DNA from: CAZNPL01 sp964574815
GTDB taxonomy: Bacteria; Planctomycetota; Phycisphaerae; UBA1845
Assembly (NCBI GenBank): GCA_964574815.1
Contig: CAZNPL010000006.1
Location: forward strand, 62,001-126,000
DNA length: 64,000 nt
Direction: 5' to 3'
Position 1 is the first letter of the stretch. Each line of letters opens with the position of its first letter. Under the pieces are notes generated by a model. That model saw only the letters and a program-made list of their open reading frames with translations, ran no database searches and was not told where the DNA came from. Both the position numbers and the translations under genes were made by a program. Positions 42,795-52,264 of the stretch are shown in pieces.

Positions 42795-44678
42795 TCATGA
42801 ACCGCGTCGCCACGAGCGGGTTTGGTCAAGGTCGCTTACGCCCGGTTTCTTCGTTTCTCCCGTCGAAATGTGGTTGCTGGTCAGGCTTGTCAGGGTCGCC
42901 ACGAGCTCCTCCAGTCGTCCCTGTCGCTCCTGAACGGGACGCCGGATCGTGTGGACAACCATTTCCGTAAGCGGTTCCCCAATGTCTGCCGGCCGCGCAT
43001 TCCGCAGGCGTTCGAGGGCGGCCAGCGTGTCGCGGGCCGCGATGGAATACACGGCCGCCGTCACGCCGGCCAGAATGATCAGCGAGACACAGATCCCTTG
43101 CAGCACATGTGCGGCCGAAAGTGCCGACACCAGGACGCCCAGCATCTCGGGATTCCAGACCTCTCCGCGCGCAACAAGTTCGAGCCCTCCCTCGAGAATG
43201 GGCTGGACGAACGGGAACCAAAGTAAGACGACGACCGGAAAGACCCAGCGAAAAACGCGGCCCACAAGCATCGGTCGTTTGTTCAGATAAGGCGTAATCG
43301 CGGCTTCCCGGATCTGCTCGGCGAACGTTGATGCATGACGGCGGAAATCGGACTCGAGTGCGCCGGCGGTGGGCAGTTCGATGCGCAGATCCCGGGCGAC
43401 CCCAGCCAGCAGTGCCCGGAACCCATCGACGATGGCTTGAAAACGTTCACCAAGCGACAGACCTTCAAATCGAAAAGGATCGTCGATTTCATGTGCGCGC
43501 GTTGAGCGCCACATGGCGCGCAACTCGCCGAAGAGCGTGCCGACCAGTGTAATCGGCCAGGCGATCAGTCCGAGCAACGGCCAGCGCGTGACACGCTGTC
43601 GGAACAACGTGCCCGACCACTCCGCGAACAATCGTCGTTCACCGTTGAGCACGCGGACGACATGCAGGCAGTAGTGCGCCGGAAGGAATCGATCAACGAT
43701 CTCTCTCACGCGGTCTTCGGCTGCGGTCCGTTTGACGCGATCGAGTAGAAAGTGCGGTTTGTAGTGATCGAGCAGATGCGTGGCCTGGACGCGCGTCTGG
43801 TAATCAAGATTGGCGCGCTTGTTGGCATCCGCGGCCTCGGCCGTCGGAGGCGTGGTAAGCGTTCGGCGCAGCGCGTCGAATTGTTCGAGCACGTTCGCGA
43901 CGGCGTTTTGCAGAGGCTCGAGACAATCGCCGAGAGCGCGTACATCATCGATCTCGCGGCTTCGCGCGATGAAATCGAAAACCTCTTCGCGCGTGCGGTG
44001 CCTGGCGGTAATGGTGAATAGGGTCTCGGACGCGCCGTTTGGATCGCAGTATTTGATCTGCTGCTGCGTGGCGTTGCGCAGCCGTTCCAGGTCGGCCCGG
44101 GGCGATGCGTCGGATTGGGCCAGCAGCCAGTCCATTTTGTTCACAACATACACGAAATTCACGCGATCCTTCAGAACTCCCTGAATCTCACGCATCGCCC
44201 GCACATCGCCCACTTTCTTGGGCGTCGTGACCCAGATCACACCATCGAGCAGATTCGCAACGCGGCGAACCTGCGCCACATGATCGGCGAACGTGGAGTC
44301 GAAGTCGGGCAGGTCGATCAGCACCAGGCCTCGCATGCTCTGGGGCGCCGTGTCATGAACGGTGATCGGAACACCATCGAGGGACGCGAAACGGGATCGA
44401 AAGGCGTCGGCGTCCGCAGCGTAAAGATACGCGGCCGGCTGATAGGTCCCCTCGCCAACGGGGCGTCCCCGATCGACGACTTCTTCGCCGGCCAACGCGT
44501 TGATCAGCGTGCTCTTGCCCACCTCCTTGCCGCCAAGCACACCCCAGACCCAAAGCGGGTCGCTCATCGCCCGCGCGGCGCCCGCAGCCAGCGGCGGTTC
44601 CGGCCTGCCGAGCAGCCGTGACAGCTCCCGATTAGCAGACTGAAGAACGAGTTCACGATCGGTGTTTGCCGGCTCCAT
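42795..44678 (-). CDS. Dynamin-like GTPase with C-terminal membrane segments (second of a pair)
   Basis: G1 'GGKEVGKS' (49-56), G3 'DLPD' (122-125, in 'GLVLIDLPDFDS') and G4 'NKMD' (180-183) define a GTPase of the dynamin/Era-like type. Residues ~200-380 are helical with 'ALGDCLEPLQNAVANVLEQF'. Hydrophobic stretches at about 385-408 ('WPLLGLIAWPITLVGTLFG'), ~485-505 ('WVFPVVVLLWFPFVQPIL') and ~535-565 ('GICVSLIILAGVTAAVYSIA') anchor it in the membrane. Bacterial dynamin-like proteins of this plan tubulate, fuse or repair membranes. It lies four bases from a second GTPase gene in the same operon. Confidence 0.78.
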   Translation of the reverse strand: MEPANTDRELVLQSANRELSRLLGRPEPPLAAGAARAMSDPLWVWGVLGGKEVGKSTLINALAGEEVVDRGRPVGEGTYQPAAYLYAADADAFRSRFASLDGVPITVHDTAPQSMRGLVLIDLPDFDSTFADHVAQVRRVANLLDGVIWVTTPKKVGDVRAMREIQGVLKDRVNFVYVVNKMDWLLAQSDASPRADLERLRNATQQQIKYCDPNGASETLFTITARHRTREEVFDFIARSREIDDVRALGDCLEPLQNAVANVLEQFDALRRTLTTPPTAEAADANKRANLDYQTRVQATHLLDHYKPHFLLDRVKRTAAEDRVREIVDRFLPAHYCLHVVRVLNGERRLFAEWSGTLFRQRVTRWPLLGLIAWPITLVGTLFGELRAMWRSTRAHEIDDPFRFEGLSLGERFQAIVDGFRALLAGVARDLRIELPTAGALESDFRRHASTFAEQIREAAITPYLNKRPMLVGRVFRWVFPVVVLLWFPFVQPILEGGLELVARGEVWNPEMLGVLVSALSAAHVLQGICVSLIILAGVTAAVYSIAARDTLAALERLRNARPADIGEPLTEMVVHTIRRPVQERQGRLEELVATLTSLTSNHISTGETKKPGVSDLDQTRSWRRGS

Positions 44679-44681
44679 GGT

Positions 44682-46334
44682 TCAGCGCCCCTTCGGCGTT
44701 GACAGAGACATGACGGCCTGCAGCGTCGGGTCCGTCATGGACAGATGCCGCCTGGGTATCGCGGCCACGTTGCGCTCGGCCTGTTGTCGCAGGGAGTCGC
44801 GAATGAGCAACTGGTAGGCTCGGACCGTCGTCTGGTAGTCGTTGTAGGCTGAGGACTTCTGGATCAGCCCCAGCAGCCCCTTGCCGCCGAACATGCCGGC
44901 CACCCAGGCGCCCGCCGACATGAGCGTCACGCCCGCACCGCCGAGGAAAAGTAGGTCGGCCAGCAGAAGCGGGACACCAAACGACAAAAGGGCCGCGTCG
45001 CTGCGGCGCGACTGTCTCATCGTCTCGGCCTTCCAGGCGTCAATATGGGACCGGATACGCCTGGCCCATTCGTGCTCATCGAACGGGGGACTGGTCCATT
45101 CGGCGGCGAACTCCAGTTCGGCGTCGGAGACGTAGGGATTGTCGCTGATCACGAAATCGATGCGATCGGCGGCGTGGCGGAAGCGATGTTCGAGGTTCCG
45201 TCGGAGCACTTCCGCGAGTTGCTCCGTTCTCTTCTCAAAATCGACTTCGCGATCGTCTCTCCGAGAGAAACCAAACCTCCCGAAGCGACGCCGAACGCTT
45301 TGTAATACGTGATACAGCGGCACCAGGCGGTGTCCGAGGCCGAGCAGGCTTCGCTCTTCGGCAGTGAGCAGGTCGGCGGTGAGACGCGTCTCCGCGGTGA
45401 GCTCGTCGAGTTGACGATCCACGCCGCGCCGCAGTTCGTCGAACTGCCGGCTGCGCAGGACGTTGATGCGCAAGAGTTCGCAACATCGCCGCTGCAGATG
45501 CCGTTCGAGAGACGTCACGCGATCGTTCGTTTCGACACCGTCAAACCACGAGCGTATCTCATCGCTGACAGGCGCCGAGACGGGGCGATACCCCGAGCCA
45601 GCCCGGTAGGGGCTTACGCACATGCCGTCAGCCCGGCATTCCTCCGCGCGGGCGGAAAGGGCGGCCCGTTCCTCGGGCGCGAGCTCCTCGGATCTTTCGG
45701 TCCGATTGAACACGACCCAGACACGCGGTCCAAAGTTGCGGCCGTGCGCGACGATGTCTTCGAACACAGTGGCGTCAAACCACCGCTCTTCGTCGACGAC
45801 GACAATGATCCCGTCGAACCAGGGCAAAAGGGTCCGCGTAAGCGAGCCCTCCTCGACCGACATACGACTGGTCACGTCCGGGAGATCGACCACGACCGTT
45901 ACCGAGAGCGCCTCCACCTGATGCGGGACAAGCTGGACCGCGTCGGGGCGGCCACTCGTCGGCGCGTCGCTCTGCAACGGGACGATATCGAACCCGGGAA
46001 ACCAAAGGCCGTCTCGAGACCATTCTTCGGCGCGTTCGAAGGTCCCATGATAAACGGCGGCGACAGGACCAAGGGTCTCATGCGCCTGGGCGCTGATCCG
46101 ACTGACCTCCGCGTTCACAAGCGAATTGAAAATGGTCGTCTTCCCCGAGGACGCGCCTCCGATCAGCCCGACGATCGGCGGGGCGTCGGGGTAACGCCTG
46201 CGAAAAAGGAGCGCGGCGCAGAGGTTCCGGTCGGCAGGCTGCCAATCGAACCCCATGCCCGCCAGGAGCGTGGATGTCCGCTCGTCGGCAAGTCTCGCCA
46301 GTTGAGCGTTGGTTGTGTTTGCGGAACCGGTCAC
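44682..46334 (-). CDS. Dynamin-like GTPase (first of a pair)
   Basis: GTG start at 46334 behind AGAGG. G1 'GGASSGKT' (59-66), a G3-like 'DLPDVTS' (from Asp150) and 'VVFNRTERSE' where an NKxD motif is expected, so the guanine-specificity loop is degenerate. The middle is helical. A hydrophobic hairpin 'LLSFGVPLLLADLLFLGGAG' plus 'MSAGAWVAGMFGGKG' lies near residue 455-490. Two adjacent, diverged dynamin-like GTPases with membrane segments recall two-component bacterial dynamins such as DynA/DynB or LeoB/LeoC. It is 64 bases downstream of a transporter gene. Confidence 0.75.
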   Translation of the reverse strand: MTGSANTTNAQLARLADERTSTLLAGMGFDWQPADRNLCAALLFRRRYPDAPPIVGLIGGASSGKTTIFNSLVNAEVSRISAQAHETLGPVAAVYHGTFERAEEWSRDGLWFPGFDIVPLQSDAPTSGRPDAVQLVPHQVEALSVTVVVDLPDVTSRMSVEEGSLTRTLLPWFDGIIVVVDEERWFDATVFEDIVAHGRNFGPRVWVVFNRTERSEELAPEERAALSARAEECRADGMCVSPYRAGSGYRPVSAPVSDEIRSWFDGVETNDRVTSLERHLQRRCCELLRINVLRSRQFDELRRGVDRQLDELTAETRLTADLLTAEERSLLGLGHRLVPLYHVLQSVRRRFGRFGFSRRDDREVDFEKRTEQLAEVLRRNLEHRFRHAADRIDFVISDNPYVSDAELEFAAEWTSPPFDEHEWARRIRSHIDAWKAETMRQSRRSDAALLSFGVPLLLADLLFLGGAGVTLMSAGAWVAGMFGGKGLLGLIQKSSAYNDYQTTVRAYQLLIRDSLRQQAERNVAAIPRRHLSMTDPTLQAVMSLSTPKGR

Positions 46335-46398
46335 GCTTGAACCTCTTTCTGCTCGCAGGCGCCGCCTCTCTGGGCTTCATTCGCCTTCGCGCGATGCA

Positions 46399-47673
46399 TT
46401 ATTGCACCAGCTCGACCGGCTCGCCCTCCTGACGGAATTGGGCGGCCGTCAATCGGCGATGGATCGCCAGACACATGACAAACGCCAACATGCCGACGAC
46501 CAGGCAGCCACCCCAGAGGAACTCCGGACCCAGCCGGGCGAGCGTGAACCCGCCCAACGGCCCGCCAATGGCCAGCGCCGTCGAGAACGACATCCCGATC
46601 AGTCCCATGTACCGCGCCCGCAGCGCTCTCGGGGCCAAGTCGGCGGCGATGCTGAACTTGACGGGGGCGTCCATCATCTCTCCGGTCGTCCAGATGACGA
46701 CGGTAAGCGCAAATCCCCACGCCGTCGAGGGCAGGGCGATCGAGCCGATGCCCACCGCAATAACCGCGGCCGCAACAGTGAGGACCGACGCCCGTTTGAA
46801 GCGATTGAGAAAGGCGGTAAACGGTAGCTGGAAGATCACGATGAGGGCGCCGTTGACCGCAATGATCAGACCGTAGATGTTCGGGCCGATTCCGTACGAG
46901 TTCAAATGGATTGGAAACGTGGTAAAGGCCTGCTGGTAAATCATGGCCACGGCCAGTGCGGCCAGGCAATAGACAAGGAAGGTGCCGTCCCGCGCAATAT
47001 GACGCGCCGCTTGCGCAAGCGGAATGTACTCCCCGCGCGCTCCGGCTTGTCGGCCGGTGCTCGAGTCATGTGGCCCCTCAGGCTCAGCATCACTTGCGGC
47101 CAATCGGGGCAACGTTTCTCGGATCGCAACGAGGATGATGAGGGCATAGATGAAAGTCGTCACCGCGTCGCCCCAGAACAGCCACAGGAACGACCGGGCC
47201 GCTACGATGCCGCCAACAACGGGCGCAATGCTGAAGCCAAGGTTGATCGACACGTACATCAGACCAAAGGCGTGGGAGCGTTGCTCCGGTGCGACGAGGT
47301 CGGAGATCATGGCCGCCGCGGCGGGGCGGTACATATCGATGGTCAGCGCAAACAGAAATGCGGCGAGCATGATGCTCATGGGGGAGCGGAGATAGCCGAA
47401 GATTGTGAGAATCACGGCCCCGCCCACCAGGCTGACGATCATGACGATCCGGCGCCCGACGCGGTCGGCAAGATACCCGCCCAGGAGGCTGGCGCCGACC
47501 GCCCCGATCCCGTATGTCATGACCACCTTCCCGGCGACGTCCGCACCAAGGCCCAGGTTGATGCTGACGTAGGAGGTGAGGAATACGAGGACGAACGAGC
47601 CGGCGCGGTTGATCAGCGTACCGACGCAGAGAACATGGACGGCGCGAGGTAGTTGCAGGTAGTCCTTGAGCAT
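46399..47673 (-). CDS. Major facilitator superfamily transporter
   Basis: 424 residues with twelve hydrophobic segments. 'GGYLADRVGRRIVMIVSLVG' is the loop 2-3 MFS signature; 'FVLVFLTSYVSINLG' and 'NLGFSIAPVVGGIV' are typical drug/H+ antiporter motifs, and 'IGMSFSTALAIGGPLGG' is in the second half. It resembles multidrug or small-metabolite exporters. First gene of a leftward operon with the two dynamin-like GTPases. Substrate unknown. Confidence 0.9.
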   Translation of the reverse strand: MLKDYLQLPRAVHVLCVGTLINRAGSFVLVFLTSYVSINLGLGADVAGKVVMTYGIGAVGASLLGGYLADRVGRRIVMIVSLVGGAVILTIFGYLRSPMSIMLAAFLFALTIDMYRPAAAAMISDLVAPEQRSHAFGLMYVSINLGFSIAPVVGGIVAARSFLWLFWGDAVTTFIYALIILVAIRETLPRLAASDAEPEGPHDSSTGRQAGARGEYIPLAQAARHIARDGTFLVYCLAALAVAMIYQQAFTTFPIHLNSYGIGPNIYGLIIAVNGALIVIFQLPFTAFLNRFKRASVLTVAAAVIAVGIGSIALPSTAWGFALTVVIWTTGEMMDAPVKFSIAADLAPRALRARYMGLIGMSFSTALAIGGPLGGFTLARLGPEFLWGGCLVVGMLAFVMCLAIHRRLTAAQFRQEGEPVELVQ

Positions 47674-47807
47674 GGCAAGGGATCACTTCGCCGGTTACCC
47701 TCGACGAGGGCGGGTTGTTCGCTCGGGAAGCGTAACCGAGAACCGAGTCCCTGGCGACAGAGGCACCGCTTGAAGGTTGTCAGTACAAACTCGCGAGTTT
47801 CCGAGAC

Positions 47808-48551
47808 ATGAGTCGGCCAGCTCTACTGATGATTCACGGGTTGGTGGGTTCCTTAGACTACTTCGACCCGCGGTCCCGAATTTCGGCGGCCGAGGTAGCG
47901 ACCCTCGACCTGCTGGGCTACGGCGCATACCAGGACACGCCGGACGAGGAACTGAGCCTTGCGGCGCAGGCCGACCATGTGCTTCGATTTCTGTCGCAAC
48001 GCGAGGCCGATCGAGTCGTTCTCGCCGGACACAGTATGGGCGGGGCGGTGGCGATGCTGGCGGCGGCGCGGATTCCTCAAACGGTTGCGGGAATCATCAA
48101 CATCGAAGGGAACTTCACGCTGAAGGATGCGTTCTGGTCGGAGCGCATTGCCAGCGAGTCGCCGGAAGCGTGGTCGGCACGCTTCGATGCGATGCGAGCG
48201 GACGTTGCGGGGTGGCTGCGGCGGTGTGGCGTCGAGCCTTCCGGGCAGCGCGTCGCCCGGGCGACAAGGATACTGGATCACCAGCCGGCTCGGACCATTC
48301 AGGCCATGGCGAGAGCAACTCTGAAAGAAACGGGCGATCGCAAGTATCTCGAAGCCGTCAGCCGCGTATTGGATTCGGGCGTCGACATTCACCTGCTGTC
48401 GGGCCAGCGATCGGCGGCGGCGTGGGACGTTCCCGAGTTCGTTCGAGCGGCGGCCCGGTCCTATACGGAGATTCCATCGACCGGGCACATGATGATGCTG
48501 GAGGATCCGGACGCTTTTTGCCGGACGATCGATCACATTTTGAAGCTATAA
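47808..48551 (+). CDS. Alpha/beta-hydrolase, cytoplasmic
   Basis: 'PALLMIHGLVGSLDYF' is the oxyanion strand-loop, 'VATLDLLGYGAYQD' follows, 'VLAGHSMGGAVAMLAA' holds the nucleophile Ser (about residue 75), and the catalytic His is in 'IPSTGHMMMLEDPDAF'. 247 residues, no signal peptide. It resembles small esterases/lactonases; substrate unknown. A decayed partial copy lies at 50.4 kb on the same strand. Divergent from the MFS operon, 134 bases between. Confidence 0.88.
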   Translation: MSRPALLMIHGLVGSLDYFDPRSRISAAEVATLDLLGYGAYQDTPDEELSLAAQADHVLRFLSQREADRVVLAGHSMGGAVAMLAAARIPQTVAGIINIEGNFTLKDAFWSERIASESPEAWSARFDAMRADVAGWLRRCGVEPSGQRVARATRILDHQPARTIQAMARATLKETGDRKYLEAVSRVLDSGVDIHLLSGQRSAAAWDVPEFVRAAARSYTEIPSTGHMMMLEDPDAFCRTIDHILKL

Positions 48552-48674
48552 GAGATCGGGCTTGAGGCTGGATCAACCCGGTTCACTACCCCCTCCGACT
48601 CGATTTCGAGGTCGTTCTCCTCCTCCCGTAACACGCCGGCACGGTTCCCCGGAAGGGGCGTTGCGTTATTCGTT

Positions 48675-50228
48675 TCATTTCACATTTGCGCAAATGGCGT
48701 AGGCGACGAGCGAGGTTTCGTCGCCAAAGGCGGCGCAGCTCCAACCAGTGCCATCGGTCAGGGGGCGGTTAACGTAAATCTCGCGGCTGGTGCCGATCTG
48801 GCAGCCGCCGCCGAGCACTCTCTTGCCGGCCGGGCAAACAGCTTCACCCCCGGCTTCAAGCCCGACGACTTCGAGGACTATCTCGTAGCCGATGTCGAGC
48901 GGTCCTCCGCAGGAGATGTCGCCACCGTCTGCGTTGAGAAAGAGCGTTGAGGGGGCGCCGTTGTTGCGGGCCATGATTTCGTTGTTGTCGAAGGCGACGT
49001 TGGTTCCATTTGTGCGGCCGATGACAAGGTATCCACCGCCCTGGGGCTCGGCGTCGGTACCGCCCCCGATATGTACACGTGCCTCCGGGGTGTCGGTGCC
49101 GACGCCGAGGTTGCCGTCACCAACTGGTGCGACGGTGACATGGCCACCCTGCCGATTCAGGGACAGAAGCGATGACTGGCCATTGTCGCGAGCCATGATT
49201 TCGTTGTCGTCGATGCCGATGTTGAGTGCGTTTTCGTCGCCGGTGACGATGAATCCGCCGGTTGCGGAGTTGACGTCTGTTCCATTGTCGACGTGAAGCT
49301 TGACCCGTGGCGAAGCGGTGCCGATGCCGACGTCACCATCGGGCGTCAGGGTGAGTTGGGGGATGGGCGCGCCGGTGTCGAAATCGTCTTGAACCGAAAG
49401 GTGGAGTTTGGCGTTGGATGTGCGGACGATGTGGGCTCCTTGGCGGTCTGGTTCGATGATTTGAGAGCCGCCGACGCGAAGGTACATCCACTGCTCGTCA
49501 CCACCGCCGCCGATGAAAGCCTCTCTCCAGGTTAGTCCGAAGCGACCGGGCGGCTGGTTAGCTGCGGAGTGGACGGTTTTTTGGACGTGGAGTTGGAAGG
49601 CCGGTGTTGATGTGCCGACGCCGACGTTGCCGTCGTTCGCGTTGTAGATGTCATCGACGTCTTGCGACCACAGCCCACTCCCGCCGCCGGAGTTGTCGTC
49701 GGCGCATTGCCATTGGAGACCGTCATGCTTGGGAACCTGGCCATTCGCGCAGGCGAGGTCTCCGACGGTGTCGTCGTCGACGTCGTCGGCGAATCCTTGT
49801 GGAACGCCGGTGATTCCGTCCCACGGTGCGTTGGCTGAATGGATCGCGTACGGTGCGGGGGTCAGTGGTTGGCGAGGTTCGAGGGCGGAGTAGGAGCCGG
49901 CGGCTTGTGCGCTGCCGCTGCGGACTTCGATTTCAAGAAAGAGTGGTTTGCCTTCGAATGGATCAACGCCGAAGTCGAGCGTGACGGTGAAGATCCCGCC
50001 GGTCACCGGGACATTGGGCCGTTCGATCGTGTCGATCGGTTCGCCGTCGGCAGGGACGTCGAAGAGTGAGAACCTCATGTCGTAGGGTCCATCTGCCGGC
50101 ATGCCCGCCTCTTTGAGCAGACCTTGATAGCTGAACGCCGATTCCGGAGTGCCCTGTCCCGAAGATACGCCTTGGCCGAAACCCACTGTGATCGAAGCGG
50201 CGCCCAAGAGTATGATTGCGTACTTCAT
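48675..50228 (-). CDS. Exported repeat protein with tail-fibre-like beta-structure
   Basis: ATG 50228 follows GAGGAG and opens a signal peptide ('YAIILLGAASITVGFGQ'). Three or more copies of a short motif occur: 'GNVGVGTSTPAFQLHVQ', 'GDVGIGTASPRVKLHVDNG' and 'GNLGVGTDTPEARVHIGGG'. This motif is common in phage tail fibres and secreted trimeric beta-helices, where it often precedes a peptidase-S74 chaperone. That chaperone is absent here; the end is a small Cys-containing domain ('CPAGKRVLGGGCQIG'). The region after the signal ('PESAFSYQGLLKEAG') matches other planctomycete secreted proteins. Surface-located structural or binding role, function unknown. Confidence 0.75.
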   Translation of the reverse strand: MKYAIILLGAASITVGFGQGVSSGQGTPESAFSYQGLLKEAGMPADGPYDMRFSLFDVPADGEPIDTIERPNVPVTGGIFTVTLDFGVDPFEGKPLFLEIEVRSGSAQAAGSYSALEPRQPLTPAPYAIHSANAPWDGITGVPQGFADDVDDDTVGDLACANGQVPKHDGLQWQCADDNSGGGSGLWSQDVDDIYNANDGNVGVGTSTPAFQLHVQKTVHSAANQPPGRFGLTWREAFIGGGGDEQWMYLRVGGSQIIEPDRQGAHIVRTSNAKLHLSVQDDFDTGAPIPQLTLTPDGDVGIGTASPRVKLHVDNGTDVNSATGGFIVTGDENALNIGIDDNEIMARDNGQSSLLSLNRQGGHVTVAPVGDGNLGVGTDTPEARVHIGGGTDAEPQGGGYLVIGRTNGTNVAFDNNEIMARNNGAPSTLFLNADGGDISCGGPLDIGYEIVLEVVGLEAGGEAVCPAGKRVLGGGCQIGTSREIYVNRPLTDGTGWSCAAFGDETSLVAYAICANVK

Positions 50229-50443
50229 TCCTTTTCTCCTCGAAGTTCGTTGCGACTCGTGCGTACCTTCGACGACCGCCGGGATCAATTGCGAGGCGCA
50301 TTTCGGGCAACTGACATCTATATTGAGACTTCCGGCCGGCCGAACCGTGAACGGGCATTGTACCGGGAGGCGCCGGCCGATTGCAACGAGAATAGTGCTG
50401 ACCGCGTCGCCCCCGTACGCCATGATCACTTTGCCGGCACCCG

Positions 50444-50710
50444 GTTGCCGGGATCATCCGCATTGCGCGAATCTTCACGCTGCGGGACACGTACTGGTCG
50501 GAAAGCGTCGCGGGCCGGGCGTCGAGTTTCGTGTGCTGGGCGGGGCAGCGGTCGGCGGCGGCTTGGGGCGTTCCGAATCTCGTTCGGGCGGCTGCGCGGT
50601 CGTACAGGGAGATTCCATCGACCGGGCACATGATGATGCTTGAGAAGCCGGAAGCGTTTTGCCGGGCGATTGAACGCGTGCTGATCGACCGAACGAACGA
50701 GGACCGGTAA
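50444..50710 (+). pseudogene. Partial, internally deleted copy of the hydrolase at 47808
   Basis: The frame from 50444 reads 'VAGIIRIARIFTLRDTYWSE', matching 'VAGIINIEGNFTLKDAFWSE' of the intact gene. After a deletion of roughly 80 residues it continues 'GQRSAAAWGVPNLVRAAARS' and 'IPSTGHMMMLEKPEAFCRAI', matching 'GQRSAAAWDVPEFVRAAARS' and 'IPSTGHMMMLEDPDAFCRTI', to a TAA at 50708. The oxyanion loop and nucleophile region upstream are missing. It lies in the 581-base interval 50230-50810 between the tail-fibre-like gene and gatD and has no good start codon. It is probably a remnant of a tandem duplication split by the intervening gene. Confidence 0.85.
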
Positions 50711-50810
50711 GCAAACGTGACCTGCCCCTCCGAGCATGTACGAGTTGCTATGAGAGTCGTGTCCTGTCCGATCCCCGTGCCGTATAACCCGCCGGGCAGG
50801 CTCACAAGGG

Positions 50811-52193
50811 CTACCGTTTGATCGTGCGCAGAAAGGCCTGGACCTCGGGGATTTCGCCTTGAAAGATCAGATAACCGTTGTAAGGCTCGCGCTCGGTTGT
50901 CTCATCGACGACCGGCGTCAGCATGATCCGGCGGACTTCCTCACGGTCGTCGGTCTGCCCCAGCGCCCAGGACAGCTTCATGAAGGCGACCTCCGGAAGC
51001 ATGTTCGCCGCCGGAACAACTCCCAGCTCCATAATCTCCCGCCCCGTCTCATACACGTACATCTGAACGTAGCCCCACAGCGTCTGCACCGTCATGTAAA
51101 TATGAACGCCCTGGGCCACGGCGCGCTTGAGAGCCGGGTAGAGCGGCTTGTTCACGTGGCCTAATCCCGTTCCCGCGATAACGATGCCGCGGTAACCCTT
51201 GTCAACGATCGCGTCGACAATATCGGGCATCATGTTCGGATAGTAGTACAGGATCGTGACTTTCTCTTCGAACGCCGTGTTGATGGAAACGCGACGATCC
51301 GTGCGTCGCCGCTTGTAGTCGTGTCTCAAATACTTGATGTTATCCGGGTCGATCATCGCCAGAGGCACGTCGCCGATCGTTCGAAAGGTCGAGCGATAAC
51401 TGGAGTGCATCTTCCGCAGGCGCGTGCCGCGATGCAGCAGTCCATACTGGTCGGAGGTCGGGCCGAACATGCACACACAGACCTCGGCGACGTCACTCTC
51501 TGCGGCGGCCTTGACCGCGTTGATCAGATTCACCGCCGCGTCCGACGAGGGGCGATCGGACGACCGCTGCGATCCGACCATGACGATCGGAATCGGCGAA
51601 TCCTGCACCATGAAGCTCAAGATCGCCGCCGTATGGTGCATGGTGTCTGTGCCGTGGCCCACGACGATACCGTCCACCCCCTCCTCGATCTTCTGGCCGA
51701 TTCGCCGTGCCAAGTGCACATATTGCTCAGGCCCCATGTTCTCGCTGAACACGCCAAACAGCTTTTCGGTGGTCAGGTTGCAGATGTCGGCCAGTTCCGG
51801 AACTGAGCCGTAAAGCTCGCCGGGAGAAAACGCGGGAATAACAGCCCCGGTGCGATAGTCGAGGCGACTGGCGATCGTGCCACCCGTCCCGAACAGCGTG
51901 ATGTTCGGCTTGGCCGCATCGAACGGGAATTGCCTCTCGGGAATCTGGTAATGCGCCTCCCGTCGGCCGCGCAGCGTTATATCCGTGATCGTCTCGGCCG
52001 CGACCCCAATGTTGTACCCGCTGGCCAGCTTCAGAACGATATGCCTGTCGTCCGACGTCTCCGATCGGGGAAGGATAAGACCCTCGAAACGGGCGTCTCC
52101 ACTGATTATCTCCACTTCGCTCCACACGGAGACACCAAATCTCTGGAGCATTTCCTTTCCGATTCCGCGGTAGCCCGGGGTATTCCCGCTCAT
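50811..52193 (-). CDS. gatD: Glutamyl-tRNA(Gln) amidotransferase subunit D (archaeal type)
   Basis: ATG 52193 has GGGAG upstream. The N-terminal barrel 'SEVEIISGDARFEGLILPRS' with 'DDRHIVLKLASGYNIGV' is characteristic of GatD, not of free asparaginases. The L-asparaginase-like core has 'LFGTGGTIASRLDYRTGAV' (catalytic Thr), 'GIVVGHGTDTMHHTAAIL' (second catalytic Thr-Asp) and 'PIVMVGSQRSSDRPSSDAA'. GatD releases ammonia from glutamine for GatE, which amidates Glu-tRNA(Gln). 460 residues, as in Archaea. Immediately downstream of gatE. Confidence 0.93.
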   Translation of the reverse strand: MSGNTPGYRGIGKEMLQRFGVSVWSEVEIISGDARFEGLILPRSETSDDRHIVLKLASGYNIGVAAETITDITLRGRREAHYQIPERQFPFDAAKPNITLFGTGGTIASRLDYRTGAVIPAFSPGELYGSVPELADICNLTTEKLFGVFSENMGPEQYVHLARRIGQKIEEGVDGIVVGHGTDTMHHTAAILSFMVQDSPIPIVMVGSQRSSDRPSSDAAVNLINAVKAAAESDVAEVCVCMFGPTSDQYGLLHRGTRLRKMHSSYRSTFRTIGDVPLAMIDPDNIKYLRHDYKRRRTDRRVSINTAFEEKVTILYYYPNMMPDIVDAIVDKGYRGIVIAGTGLGHVNKPLYPALKRAVAQGVHIYMTVQTLWGYVQMYVYETGREIMELGVVPAANMLPEVAFMKLSWALGQTDDREEVRRIMLTPVVDETTEREPYNGYLIFQGEIPEVQAFLRTIKR

Positions 52194-52264
52194 GCTTTTC
52201 TCCCGAGCTACCGCCTCGCCGCCGCCCGTTTCCAAAAGTGCACCTCGACCGTCCATCCGATGAT

